Assembly (NCBI RefSeq): GCF_022539505.1
Contig: NC_061510.1
Span: 231,581,322 to 231,645,321, forward strand
DNA from: Lolium rigidum
Taxonomy: Eukaryota > Streptophyta > Magnoliopsida > Poales > Poaceae
Reading direction: 5' to 3'
Length of the DNA: 64,000 nucleotides
Both the position numbers and the translations under genes were made by a program. Shown here piece by piece: positions 54,300 through 64,000 of this stretch. The first letter of the stretch is position 1, and the number at the start of each line of letters is the position of its first letter. The notes below the pieces were generated by a model. That model was not told the origin of the DNA and did not search any database. It worked only from the letters and a program-made list of their open reading frames with translations.

Positions 54300-57200
54300 A
54301 CCATTTGCGAGGCAAGCATGGTCCTCTCGATGAGTTCCGCTCGAATCTCTAGATACAAGATAGACGCGAAGGAGGACATGATTCGGAACAATAGGCGCCG
54401 AGATAAGATGTCCGTGTCGATCATGCAAACTCGAGCGCTGGATCAACCACGATTCCGGACAAGCTGGAGGAGCACCTGCTGAGGCGCGGTTTCATGCAAG
54501 ACAACCGAGCGCGGCCGGCCCCATCAAATGGTGCGCATGAAGACCATGTCGAGCGAGATGACTATCATCATGAAGAAGACTATCATCATGCCGACGGGGA
54601 CTATCATCATGAAGAAGAAGTCGGCGGAGAAGATCATCATGAAGAAGAAGATGCCGGCGGAGAACATCATCATGATGAAGAAGAAGATTCCGGCGCGACC
54701 CCGCTAATTTCGGCCTTGCGGGACTCTCATGTTCAAGATCTTCTCCTCCAGGAGACGAGCAACGATAGAGTTGCAGCTAGAGAGAGAGCCAAGGCTGTCG
54801 CAAATGGAGAAAGACGGGATGACTCCGATCTTTCCTGGGTGTCGTCCGCGAGGATACGCGCTTGCATGTAACGCTTGATTACCGCGAGATGAAGACGCGA
54901 GAACAAGTGGACCGATTCCAGCTTCAGCAAGAACTTAAAATTCTGGCACGATCGTCTCCCGGAGGGGAACACATTGCCAAGTAGTACCGAGGAGGCCAAG
55001 AAAGTCGTGTGTCCCCTTGACCTACCGCACGAAAAATACCACGCCTGCATTAATGATTGTGTGATTTATAGGTGCGAGTACAAGGACAGAACCACATGTC
55101 CGGTGTGTGGCCACGGACGGTACAAGGTTGGGAACAAGAAGGTACCTCGAAAGGTGGTATGGTACTTTCCTATCACTCCCCGTCCGCAGCGGTATTTCGT
55201 GGACCCTAAGGAAGCAAAGCTCATGCAATGGCACGCGGAAAGGCGAAGCCCGAAGAAGATCCGGAGATGGGCTATATGCTCGACACACCCTTCGGACGCC
55301 GGACGGTGGCAAGCATTGGACATCGCCTTCCCTAGGTTCGGGGGCGACGCAAGGAACATCAGGCTGGGTATGAGCACCGATGGACTCAATCCGTTCGGCA
55401 ACCAGAGTAGCACGCATAGCACCTGGCCTGTGTTTGTATGGCCTTACAACCTACCCCCGTGGCTGTGCACCAAGCAAAGGTACATACACCTGAGTATTCT
55501 CATTCGGGGGCCGAAACAACCAGGTGTCGACATGCATTTGTATCTCGGGCTGCTGAAAGAGGAGTTAGACACGTTGTGGAAGACGCCACCCCGTACGTGG
55601 GACGCCTACACTAGAACTTATTTCGATATGAGAGCCGCGTTGATCACGACGGTCACGGACTATCCTGGTTACGCATATGTATCCGCCCGGGTGGGCCACG
55701 GATTCAACGAGCTGTGTGAAGTGCATGGACGATACCCCGCATCTACAACTACCAAGGGATCCCGGGTCCTCGAAAACCGTCTACCCAGGTGCTCGAAGGT
55801 GGCTTCGCTTGGATCACCCGTGGAGAAAACGCGGTGATCTGTTCAATGGTAAAGATGAGCCCGATGGACCCCCACGCCCGAGGAGCGGCGCAGAAATCGA
55901 TGATCTTCGAAAAATTGGAAGGAGTGCCCAGCGCCGGGAAAGAAGCGACCGAAGCCGAGCCGCTGCTCGGTGTATGGAAAGCGAGGTCTGTTTTCCACGA
56001 CTTGGAGTACTTGGAAGGTCCTCCACACGCCCCACAGCCTCGATGTCATGCACATTACGAAGAACGTTACCGAGAGTCTGCTTGGCACTCTTTGCAACTC
56101 AGAAAAGTCCAAGGATGGACCGAAAGCAAGATACGATCTTAAACATTTTGGCATCGGGAAAGATCTTCAAGCCCCCGATACTGACGATGATGATGATGAT
56201 GATGATCAGACGGAAGGTACTCAACGTCTCCGTAAAAGGGCTAAGAAGAACGCGGTGCAGCTTCCGCTGCCTGCTTCACAACGAGTCCGGAGGAGCTCGA
56301 GCGAGTTTTCAGGTGCCTCCTAGGAGTGAAAGTTCCTCACGGTTACTCGGGGAATATAAGCGAGATATCCGGACGTAGCGAAGAAGAGGTTCACCGGGAT
56401 GAAGTCTCACGATTGCCACGTGCTAATGACGCGAGATACTTCCCGTTGCGATCCGAGGCATAATGGACGAGCACGTCCGTGATACGCTGTTTGGCCTATG
56501 CAACTTTTTTGACGTTATCACCGGGAAGTCGATCGGCGTGAGGCAGCTCAAGATGCTACGAGGATGAGATCGTGGTGATACTATGTGAGCTCGAGATTTA
56601 CTTCCCGCCTGCATTCTGTGATATATGCGTCCATCTCCTTCTCCATGTCGTTGAAGACATCAAGCAGCTCGGCCCAACGTTCCTCCACAACATGATGCCT
56701 TTCGAAAGGCGAACGGTGTCATGAAAGGATACGTTCGCAATAGGGCCCGTCCGAGACGCAAGCATGGCCAAGGGGTTTCTAACCTACGAGTGCATCTCCT
56801 TACGCCAGAATTATCTAAGCACCGAGGACGACGAGGATCATGTTGGTCTACCCCCGGGACGCACCTCGGGAGGCTCGCTGAGTCGGTCACCGCGAGGGCT
56901 ACCGCTCGGTCCATGTCGGCATTGAAAATCGACGCGACGACTTTGACGGGGCTCACCGGGTCGCGCTACAACACTTAAAACTGACCGAACCTTTCGTGCA
57001 AGAGCACAAAAGCATGGTCGAGCAGAATTACATCGATATGGGCCGGCCGAGGAAGATGGGAGACGTAACCAAAAAGCACAACTCCGGCTTCACGCGTTGG
57101 TTCAAGCAAACTCAAGCTGGTTGAAGCACGGAGAAATACGCCTTCTACCGAAGATGAAAAACTCATATACACCTTATCACGGGGACCCGCGCATAACGTA

Positions 57201-57830
57201 AGGACCTATCGGGAGTACGACATCAACGATTACTGAGATTCTACACCGAGGAAAAGGACAGAAATAGTGAAAATCAAAACTCGGGAGTAACTATCGTTGT
57301 CATACGCCGATGACGAGACTAATGTCAAGGAAAGATTTTTTGGAAGGATCGAGGAGATATGGGAGCTCAATTACTGTGGAGAGACGGTGCCAATGTTTCG
57401 TGTGAGATGGGCCAAGAAGGTCGAAAAAGAAGGCCGATATTTCACAACCATGGTTATACCCGATGCAAAATCGAAGAACGCATCCGCGAAAAATGAGCCA
57501 TGGGTACTCGGTAGCCAAGTTGACCAATGCTTCTTCATCACCGATCCGTCGAGGCCTAGCCGTGTTGTCGTGAGGAGGGGCAAGAGGAGCATCATAGGAA
57601 TGCAAGGAGACGCCAACGAGGAAGACTTGGACAAGAACGGTGACCCGAAGATGGAGGAGGAATTCGACGAGGCACTTCGACATGCCTACTACTAGTAAAG
57701 TAAGAAGGAAGACCTCCCTACCCTCTAAAGGTTGTCCGTTCACGCGAAGAAATCTCAAGGTGGCCGGCATAAAGTATTCAACCGCCAACAACCGAAAGGG
57801 CAAGAAGATTGCGAAGAGACGCTAGAGCTC
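54300..57830 (+). pseudogene. TNP2-like CACTA transposase, degenerate
   Basis: It catalyses CACTA excision in active relatives. The N-terminus is decayed; EEHLLRRGFMQDN (about 54460-54500) resembles the end of the transposase-associated domain. A His/Glu-rich tract follows (54550-54690). The tnp2 core is in the open frame 54974-55837: KVVCPLDLPHEKYHACIND, CPVCGHGRYKV, LGMSTDGLNPFGNQSSTHS, WPYNLPPWLC and LIRGPKQPGVDMHLYLG. It goes on through shifts with HSLDVMHITKNVTESLLG (near 56035-56085) and a DUF4218-like part (FLHNMMPFER, KGYVRNRARP, 56460-56800). A DUF4216-like end lies in the frame 57297-57695. At least five frame breaks and several stops. Introns normally present in such genes may explain some breaks, but not all. 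Confidence 0.85.
54547..54690 (+). repeat. His/acidic codon repeat in TNP2 N-terminus
   Basis: Repeats of TATCATCATGAAGAAG-type units encode alternating His-His and Glu/Asp clusters (DYHHEED, DYHHADGDYHHEEE, EDHHEEED). This is an imperfect minisatellite of 15-36 bp units. Confidence 0.8.
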
Positions 57831-58022
57831 GGAGCCGGGACGAAGAAGATCTTTTTTTGGTGTATGTGTGTGTGACAAGTACATGCATGTGTGTGTGAGA
57901 GAGACAAGAACATGTGTGTGTGAGACAAGTAATTTGTAATTGAAAATCTCTAGTAATTATTATTAAATGTTGTGTTGTTTCTTGAAAATGTAACAAAAAC
58001 ATTTTTAAAAAAGGAAAAAAGT

Positions 58023-58093
58023 AGGGGCAACCGGGGTTCGAACACTGGGTTACCCAAGCCTACCGAGTGGGCTTAACCACTGGGCTAATGCTG
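58023..58093 (-). other. tRNA-like sequence inside CACTA
   Basis: On the minus strand the sequence contains TTAGCCCAGTGGTTAAG, like a polymerase III A box/D arm, and GTGTTCGAACCCC, like a B box/T arm, at tRNA-like spacing. The arms do not pair well enough to be a working tRNA (weak T stem, no clear anticodon arm). I treat it as a tRNA-derived relic or a promoter-like element. Confidence 0.4.
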
Positions 58094-58124
58094 TGTTTCT
58101 GACAGAACACAGCATTAGCCCAGT
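58079..58124. repeat. Perfect 19-bp hairpin
   Basis: ACTGGGCTAATGCTGTGTT (58079-58097) and its exact complement at 58106-58124, with 8-base loop TCTGACAG. It overlaps the edge of the tRNA-like sequence. Confidence 0.95.
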
Positions 58125-58147
58125 TTGTTTACCAAGTCAGTAAATTC

Positions 58148-58262
58148 TGTGGCGCACCTAGTACTGCATGCGCCATAGAATTCCTTAATTCTGTGGCGCA
58201 TGTCCCGCTTGGTGCGCCACGGAATTAAGGAATTCTATGGCGCATGCACAGCTAGGTGCGCC
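58148..58262. repeat. Internal copy of the CACTA motif array
   Basis: Six TGTGGCGCAC-type motifs in three inverted pairs, matching those of the terminal array at 53421. The central pair is part of a 24-bp-arm hairpin (58177-58200 with 58213-58236, one mismatch, 12-base loop). It lies just upstream of the presumed leader of the second CACTA gene. Confidence 0.85.
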
Positions 58263-58399
58263 ACGAGACTTGCGACTTGGTGAAATGAGCGGTTCGCTCT
58301 TCCCCCATCTCTCTCTTCCCCATTCGTATCCGCGTGACGAACCCTAGCTTCCACCGCCGCCTAGCACTCGCCACCGCCGCCTAGCACCACCGAGCGGGA

Positions 58400-58540
58400 G
58401 GAAGAGGAGGAGGAGGAGGACCACCCCGCCCACGCTGCGAGCAGGAGGAGGAGGAGGACCACCCCGCCCACGCCGCGAGCAGGAGGAGGAGGAGGACCAC
58501 CCCGCCCGCGCGCGCCGGGAGCAGCAGGAGGAGGAGGACC
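58400..58540. repeat. 38-bp minisatellite with (GGA)n
   Basis: CCACCCCGCCCACG units start at 58421, 58459 and 58497, each followed by a GAGCAGGAGGAGG tract; a partial fourth is near 58539. Confidence 0.9.
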
Positions 58541-60095
58541 ATCGCCTGCGCTCGCCATCACCGCCTAGCGCCGCCGTCGGTGAGATCCCTCCCTCTCCCC
58601 TGTGCCTCCCTCCCTCTCCCCTGTGCCCCGGCCCCTCCCTCTCCCCTATGCCTCCCTCCCTCTCCCCTATGCCTCTCAATTTGGTTCTCAATTTGCTTAA
58701 TTTCTTGCTGGTGATGTAGTTAATTTTGATTGAGCAATTGACAATGTTGCATATAATTTTGCTGGTCGAGTATGAATTTCTTGCTTGGTCGGTATGAATT
58801 TTGATGTAGTGCTTGCTGTAGCTTGTGTGGACATTCAATTTATGAATTTTGATGTGTTAGTCAAATAGAAATTTGATGGTCGGTATGAATTTTGATTTAG
58901 ATAGATGATAAGAATTTTGACAATGTTTAAAAGAGGGTTAACGGAGAGTCGGTATGAATTACTTGGAACTATTTATTGATGAACTGTGTATTCATAATGA
59001 TTCAATTTGTTTGCATAGAATTAATGGATGCCAAGTAATTGTTGGTAAATATCCATTATAATCTGAATCTTAGAAGATTATGATGATTGATGCTTTGGTT
59101 AGGGTTCATTGGAGTTCATAGTCTCTGTTTGCAAATTGAAATGCTTTAGGGTTCATTGGAGTAGGTACAAGGGACAAAGCAACATGATTGATCCATCTAT
59201 CAAATGCCTAATGCAAATGCAAATGAAAATGCCTAATGCTACTTGCAAATGAAGTAGGTACTGGTTGATATAGCAATAAGTAGTATTTTTTAAATGAACA
59301 ACCATATTGCAATAATCAAGTGCATGATTATGCCAATACTATTTAGTGTGTTACGGTAATTAAACCGAGTGCATGCTTGCCATAAACTGCTACTTGCTTA
59401 TTGGTGCTGCTTGTGGGCATCTTGATGCTCATAACAATAATGAAATGAAAAAATGCTTGCTCATGCTCATGCTTGCCATAAATTGCTACTTGGTTCAAAT
59501 TGCTTGTGATAGCAGCTTTTGTTTTCTTTATTCATTGCTTGCTTGTTTGATTTTGGGTGAGTTGGATGCTTGCTTTATGAGTGACTAGTAATAAGTAAAT
59601 GACTTATGTTGCTCATGTTGCTCTCCGGTTAATAAAATGAAATTGCATCATGCTTGCTCTCTGGTTTGAAACTAATTTTTTGGTTGAAAATGAATGCTGT
59701 AGGAAATGCAAAATGAAATGGTAAGCAATTTATATAGTTGGTTTAGTTGGTTTAGATGAAATGCAAAATGCAGTAGCTAGCTAGGTTCATTTAGTTGATT
59801 TATGTTGGTTTAGATGAAATGGAAAATGCAGTAGCTTGGTTCATATATAGTTGCTGCTATATTAACTTTACTTCGCTTCCTTTTGGTCAAATGCATGCTA
59901 CTGATCCAGGGTACATAAAAAATAGGAATGCTATTAATGTACTAGTACTAGTACATGAAATGGTACTGCCCATATATAGTTGATTTGAATTCATTTATAT
60001 CTTTGTGAAGTGCTAGCTTTAATGTACTAGTACATGAAATGGTACTGCCCATATATCTTTGTGAAGTGCTAGCTTTAATGTACTCTGGTATTTGT
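58541..60095 (+). other. Long leader or intron region before the second CACTA gene
   Basis: CT-rich tandem units (CCTCCCTCTCCCCTATG, 58583-58673) are followed by A+T-rich sequence without reading frames. A direct duplication of GTACATGAAATGGTACTG with its surroundings (59951 and 60030, 79 bp apart) is present. It looks like a 5' leader intron. Confidence 0.45.
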
Positions 60096-60200
60096 AGTGC
60101 TCCGGGTTGTGTAGTGCTCCGGTTTGTAGTGCTCCAGGTGGTAGTGCTCAGTTTGTAGTGCTCCAGGTGGTAGTGCTCCGGGTGGTAGATGCTCCAGGTT
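60096..60200 (+). repeat. Minisatellite GTAGTGCTCC
   Basis: Seven imperfect units containing GTAGTGCTCC(A/G)GGT, of roughly 13-17 bp each. Confidence 0.85.
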
Positions 60201-60377
60201 AAGAAAGTCATTGTTGTTGTGTACTTGCTCCGAGCTAGGTTAAAAAATATGCTGAAATAGATGCTCCAGGTTTATGTTGGCTTTTGTTTGATGTATTGTA
60301 GATGGGCAAGTTTGTATGGTCGATATATGGTGGATATTTTTGCAGGGATTTCATTGAGTTGCCCATTTCTCCCGAAG

Positions 60378-60454
60378 CGTTGATTAACTTCCGTTTCGGT
60401 TGAGAAATGGGCACTCCTACGTAGAAAAATTAGCAAAAGTCATGCCGAATTTTC
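60378..60454 (+). repeat. Leader segment shared by both CACTA genes, copy 2
   Basis: TTGATTAACTTCCGTTTCGG and GTCATGCCGAATTTT in the same order as at 54140-54222; it ends about 55 bp before the ATG at 60510. Confidence 0.7.
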
Positions 60455-60509
60455 TGGTTGACTTTTGTACTAACTTGTTGCCTCTTTTTAATGAAGTGCA
60501 AAAATAAAC

Positions 60510-63500
60510 ATGTCGGGCAACACTTCTAAGCCCAGGAGCCAGAACGAAGAAGCGAGAGAGGCCAACAAGGACTTCTGGGAGGGCTACGAGCAGCCCCGGA
60601 AGGCCGCCGCCGAGTCGCCCGACGATGAGGAAGAGGGCCGGGACACTGCCTCCGAGGGAGAGGGCCGGGGGGCCGCCGCCGACACCGGCGACGATGACGA
60701 TACCTGGGACGACGCCGCCCAGACCGGTGAAGAGACGACCGGTGAAGAGAACGCGGCCAACCGCACGGAAGGTGATAGCGGCGGCAACCCTCAGGAGGGT
60801 AAGAAGAAGAGGACGGCGAGGAGGCCAAGGAGGGATCGGAGGCCGCAAGTGCTCGCCAACGTCACCGATGTTGTCACGGTAGTCTCCGAAAGTGGCCTAC
60901 CGATGGAGCCTTCGTGGGTTGCCAAAGGGTACGGCATGCAACTAGGGTGCATCGTCCAGTGAAACCGTGCCGATCCTAACTCATGACCTCGAAGCAAGGA
61001 GAACGAGGCTATCGTCCAATCCCTCCTCCGAAGCTTCACCAACGATACACGTTCCGGAGCCGTTCAATAAGAAGGTGGACTCTTTAGCTCTCACGAAGAT
61101 GAGCACCGCCTTGAGACTCTGGAAGAACCAGCTGAAGAGAAAGATCGAGGCCGGTGAAAGCTGGGAGAGGATAAGTAGCAAAGACCCGTCGCTCTCCTTA
61201 GAAGACTTTAATGCATTCAAGTCTTACTTAGAGAGTGACGCTGTTAAAAATGGACCGCCTGGGGGAAGAAAATGCGGGATTTGAACTTAGGGACCCACCA
61301 TTGCGGAAGCGGCGGTTACCGAGGAAAACAGCCCACTTGGGACAAGGAGGATGCCGAGATGGTACGTCTGGGGAAAGAAAACCCCTGGCACAAAATCCAG
61401 GATGAACAGGCTAGGAACTTTGTCCGGTCCCGCTACTACTTAGACTGGGAGACGGGGGAATTTATTACGGATCACGAAGACGTGAAGGATTTCGAGAAGT
61501 ACCTGGTAAGGATAGTTCTATATTATTTCGCTCATCTTATTAGGCAATGAAGCCAAATGGGCTAACCTTAAGTTCCTTTGTCCGAAGGATGAAGAGTTGA
61601 CGAAGGCTGGCCCGTCGTCCCAGGGGTCGACGGAACCGTGGGACACGCCTTTCAACGGGGCGATGAACAAATACAAGGAGAGGGAGCTGGACAAGCCACC
61701 GACGTCGGGTGGCCGTGTGTCCGGCTTTGGCACAAGTATGAAGCTATCCGAGTACTACGGATCGGATGCCAAGACGAGAAGGCTGGAGAGGAGGGCGTCG
61801 GCGAAGGATAAATCCGAGGTTCGGGAGCTGAAGAAGAAGGTGGAGTCACTAGAGAAGCTGGTGGCCGAAAAGCCTCCGGAGAACACGGAGATGATGAACA
61901 AGTTATTGGACGAGAAGATCCGGCGAGATCATCCCCACGGGTTGATGGAGGGGTTAGGCTGCTTGGAATGCGGGAGGTCAAGTGGGGCCGATACATGTGC
62001 CCAGCATTAGCGGCAGCAACTCAAGCTTCCACGTGTCGCCGACGGTGCCGCTCCACCCGGCCGCCGGCGTCGGGGCTCCACCCGAACGCCGCCGCGGCTC
62101 CAGCCGCCGCCGCAGCTCCAACTGGTCGCATCGACGCCCCCAACCGCCGCCATTGTATCGACGGCAGCCGAGATCGACGCCATCAAGGAGGTAAACTCAT
62201 TAGTTACTCCTTCGCGTCATCTTCTTTAACTATATATGCCTTTCGTGACTTGCCATCTCACGATGCCCAACATGGCGCCCACGACTCGGGATGAACAATG
62301 CATACTTACGCAAACGGTGGAGCCCGGCGGCAAGTTGGTGGAAGTTGCTAGCGGCTATGTCATGGCTTCCCGCGTTATGCACGGCACTACATTGGCGGAA
62401 GACGTGGCGAAGGTCAAGTTGGTAATGGTAGTGCTCGGAGTACCGCTACGCCATCCCCCCTTTCAACCTCCGGGCACGAGACGAAGGCGACGTTTTGCCC
62501 CTTGGGGATTGCACCTCATGGCTTATGACATGGCCGAAGAACCAGATTCGTGCGGGGGGGTCTTCCGAGTGGTAAGAAAAGCACCGGCGCCACCTCCCCT
62601 ATCATCCGGCCCAAGATCGCCAGCGCCGACGACACCCTTAAGGAAACGGCGGTCGCCGCCCCTACTACCTGAAGGAACCGGCGGTCGCCGCCGCCACCCG
62701 GAAGGAACCGACGATCGCCGTCACCACCGGACGCCACAAACGGTTGTTGGGAGCGCTACCGCAACGACCGTCTACTAGACGCACGGTCGCCAAGCGGCGG
62801 CATCGCAACCGCCACCACCTAAGGTCCGGGACATGGCGCCACTTGATGGCAACGATGTAGATGATGATGATGACATCGATGCCTACATCAACAACGGCGC
62901 CTACAGCCAAGATATGTACATGCCTCCTATGGATGAACAAGCCTTCCGCACACACGGCGATCAACTTAGTCGTCCCCCTACGGTCACGAAGCGGCGCCTG
63001 GTCTTCACGGGTCTTTCTCAAGACACTCCTCCGGAGGCTGGCAATCCAGCTCAAGTCAAGCCTGCTACCGTTTTCAGCCCTAACACGCTGCGTAAGACGA
63101 TCATCGGGGAGCCACCCAAATCAACCCCGGCAACCTCGGAAGCACCACCGGCACCCGAAGCACCACCATCGGCACCACAAGCACCCCCGAGTAGGTCAGG
63201 TGAAGAAGGGAAGGAAGAGAGGAGCCAAGAAGGGCGCATCTTCGAGCCAGCCTGCTCCTAAGAGGATCCGGGCCGACGACATGGTACCACCTACACCGGA
63301 TGGCTTGCCCCGGTGTCATGAAGGCTGGTAAACCTATACTGCCTCCGGACATGGAACACCTCGCAAGTGGACAAATGCTCCCTTTGCGGCACTCTATTCA
63401 TTATCAAGAGAGCGTCCTTCTTAAAGAAAAGGATCCAAATTACCCGGTGTTCTCGGTCAAGGTGCCGTCCGACCAGAACTTCGTCAATGAAGACCCCGCG

Positions 63501-64000
63501 GATATCTTCTTCATAGCGTTCGAGGACGTCTTCAATCTATTTCACTCGAAACGGCTCGACTATAACTTGGTCCGCCTATACGCGATCAATCTTCGGATGA
63601 AGATCAACGAGAGAGACCCCGCCACATCGCGGTAGCGGATCCCTACTACATGCGCGATAGCCAGCTCCGGGACGGCTCAAGGACACGGACCAAGGCGGTG
63701 CGGTACCTCCGAACTTCATGCTCATGCACAAAGAGAGCAACACCATTCTTACGCATGTCTTTCCCGAGTAAGTACACATCCGCTCACGGCCGTCGTAACT
63801 TATGCTTTCTTATATATTTCTTCCATTGCCGATCATTTCCAACATTCCATTTCAATTGCATGTGTTGAGCGAGGGACAAATACTGCACACTCATCATCCT
63901 AGATCCAAAGTGGTCACTAGCCCGAGTATTTCGACTCGTCGAGTACGACGACGAAGAAAGACTACACGAGAATAAGGGGTGTTCTCGATGAGGCTATCCT
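60510..64000 (+). pseudogene. CACTA second gene: Transposase_24, DUF8039-like, Ulp1-like protease, incomplete
   Basis: Starts at ATG 60510 (MSGNTSKPRSQNEEAREAN) with an acidic region and the basic patch KKKRTARRPRRDRRPQ. After a frame break near 60960 comes a Transposase_24-type region (61060-61560): NKKVDSLALTKMSTALRLW, KKMRDLNLGTHHCGSG and ARNFVRSRYYLDWETGEF. A coiled-coil part follows (RELKKKVESLEKLVAE, near 61820-61870). A DUF8039-like segment (CILTQTVEPGGKLVEVASG, VMASRVMHGTTLAEDVAKV) spans 62290-62420. The C-terminal part (63300 on) resembles the N-terminal half of a C48/Ulp1 protease region; the expected catalytic His-Asp-Cys residues would lie beyond the window. A clean intron is visible at 63768-63873. 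Several shifts and stops suggest a pseudogene, but unrecognised introns may account for some. Confidence 0.75.
63768..63873 (+). other. Likely spliced intron in the Ulp1-like region
   Basis: Donor CCCGA/GTAAGTAC and acceptor GAGCGAG/GGACAAA. Joining them gives the in-frame reading HVFPEDKYCTLIILDPKWS, which matches the family's usual FPED--CILI--PKWS block. 106 nt. Confidence 0.7.

Larger units (their letters stand above)
53389..64000 (+). mobile_element. CACTA (En/Spm, Caspar-like) transposon, right end outside window
   Basis: Begins CACTAGTAGGAAAACCC at 53389, then a subterminal array of TGTGGCGCAC motifs, a TNP2-like transposase gene, and a second gene with Transposase_24, DUF8039-like and Ulp1-like parts. 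This order and size (over 10.6 kb) match large Triticeae CACTA elements. No internal CACTA terminus is seen between the two genes, which supports one element rather than two adjacent ones. Confidence 0.88.

Noticed and set aside
58023..58093. Functional tRNA gene
   Set aside because: The A- and B-box-like words are present, but the T stem and anticodon arm do not fold properly.
57850..58300. Boundary between two adjacent CACTA elements
   Set aside because: No CACTA/TAGTG terminus is present there, and the second gene is of the type expected as partner of TNP2 in the same element.
1..64000. CRISPR arrays, bacterial operons, or ribosomal RNA genes
   Set aside because: The regular repeats present are transposon motifs or minisatellites; nothing resembles CRISPR spacing or rRNA.

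Overview
This window is a repeat-dense plant nuclear segment. I read it as a pooid grass, probably Triticeae (wheat, Aegilops, barley or rye type). Three things support this: LTRs beginning TGATACGTCTCCAACG, a large CACTA element with a TNP2-like gene plus a Transposase_24/Ulp1 gene, and many PIF/Harbinger-type elements with GGGCATCTCCAACC-like ends and 3-bp target duplications. The genus is inferred from remembered repeat families, not from a search. A 100-N assembly gap lies at 18506-18605.

The only clearly intact host-type protein gene is a single-exon CC-NB-LRR (NLR) immune receptor on the minus strand at 39642-42686. A spliced small gene at about 34.4-37.3 kb is possible but weakly supported. 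Nearly everything else is transposable elements, most with broken reading frames.

Layout. 1-1768: Harbinger element with a frameshifted DDE transposase. 2.1-3.8 kb: a more decayed Harbinger relic carrying a MITE at 2509-2909. About 4.1-12.4 kb: a plus-strand LINE into which an internally deleted LTR element (5792-10822) and a hAT element (11481-12116) inserted; the hAT excises in silico to restore the LINE reading frame exactly, and the LTR element leaves a matching 5-bp duplication. 12.6-18.5 kb: a long LTR-like block, then an LTR plus gag fragment and a further related LTR fragment. 18.6-19.5 kb: the 3' end and LTR of a Copia element. 23168-28326: a minus-strand LINE with a 14-bp target duplication. 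29129-30268 and 37919-39404: two Harbinger-type elements. 39.6-42.7 kb: the NLR. 43103-48556: a complete Reina-like chromovirus with a perfect 5-bp target duplication, 416 bp upstream of the NLR start codon. 51052-52320: a Harbinger-type element carrying a broken AP2/ERF-domain gene. 52570-53388: the 5' part of another Harbinger transposon, cut inside its transposase frame by a large CACTA element that starts at 53389 and runs off the window.

The CACTA has two plus-strand transcription units (TNP2-like; Transposase_24-DUF8039-Ulp1-like). Between them lies a block with the same TGTGGCGCAC motifs that fill the terminal array, next to a tRNA-like sequence and two strong hairpins. The two units also share leader sequence. 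This repeated regulatory architecture, the ERF-carrying Harbinger element and the NLR/chromovirus neighbourhood are the parts most worth following up.
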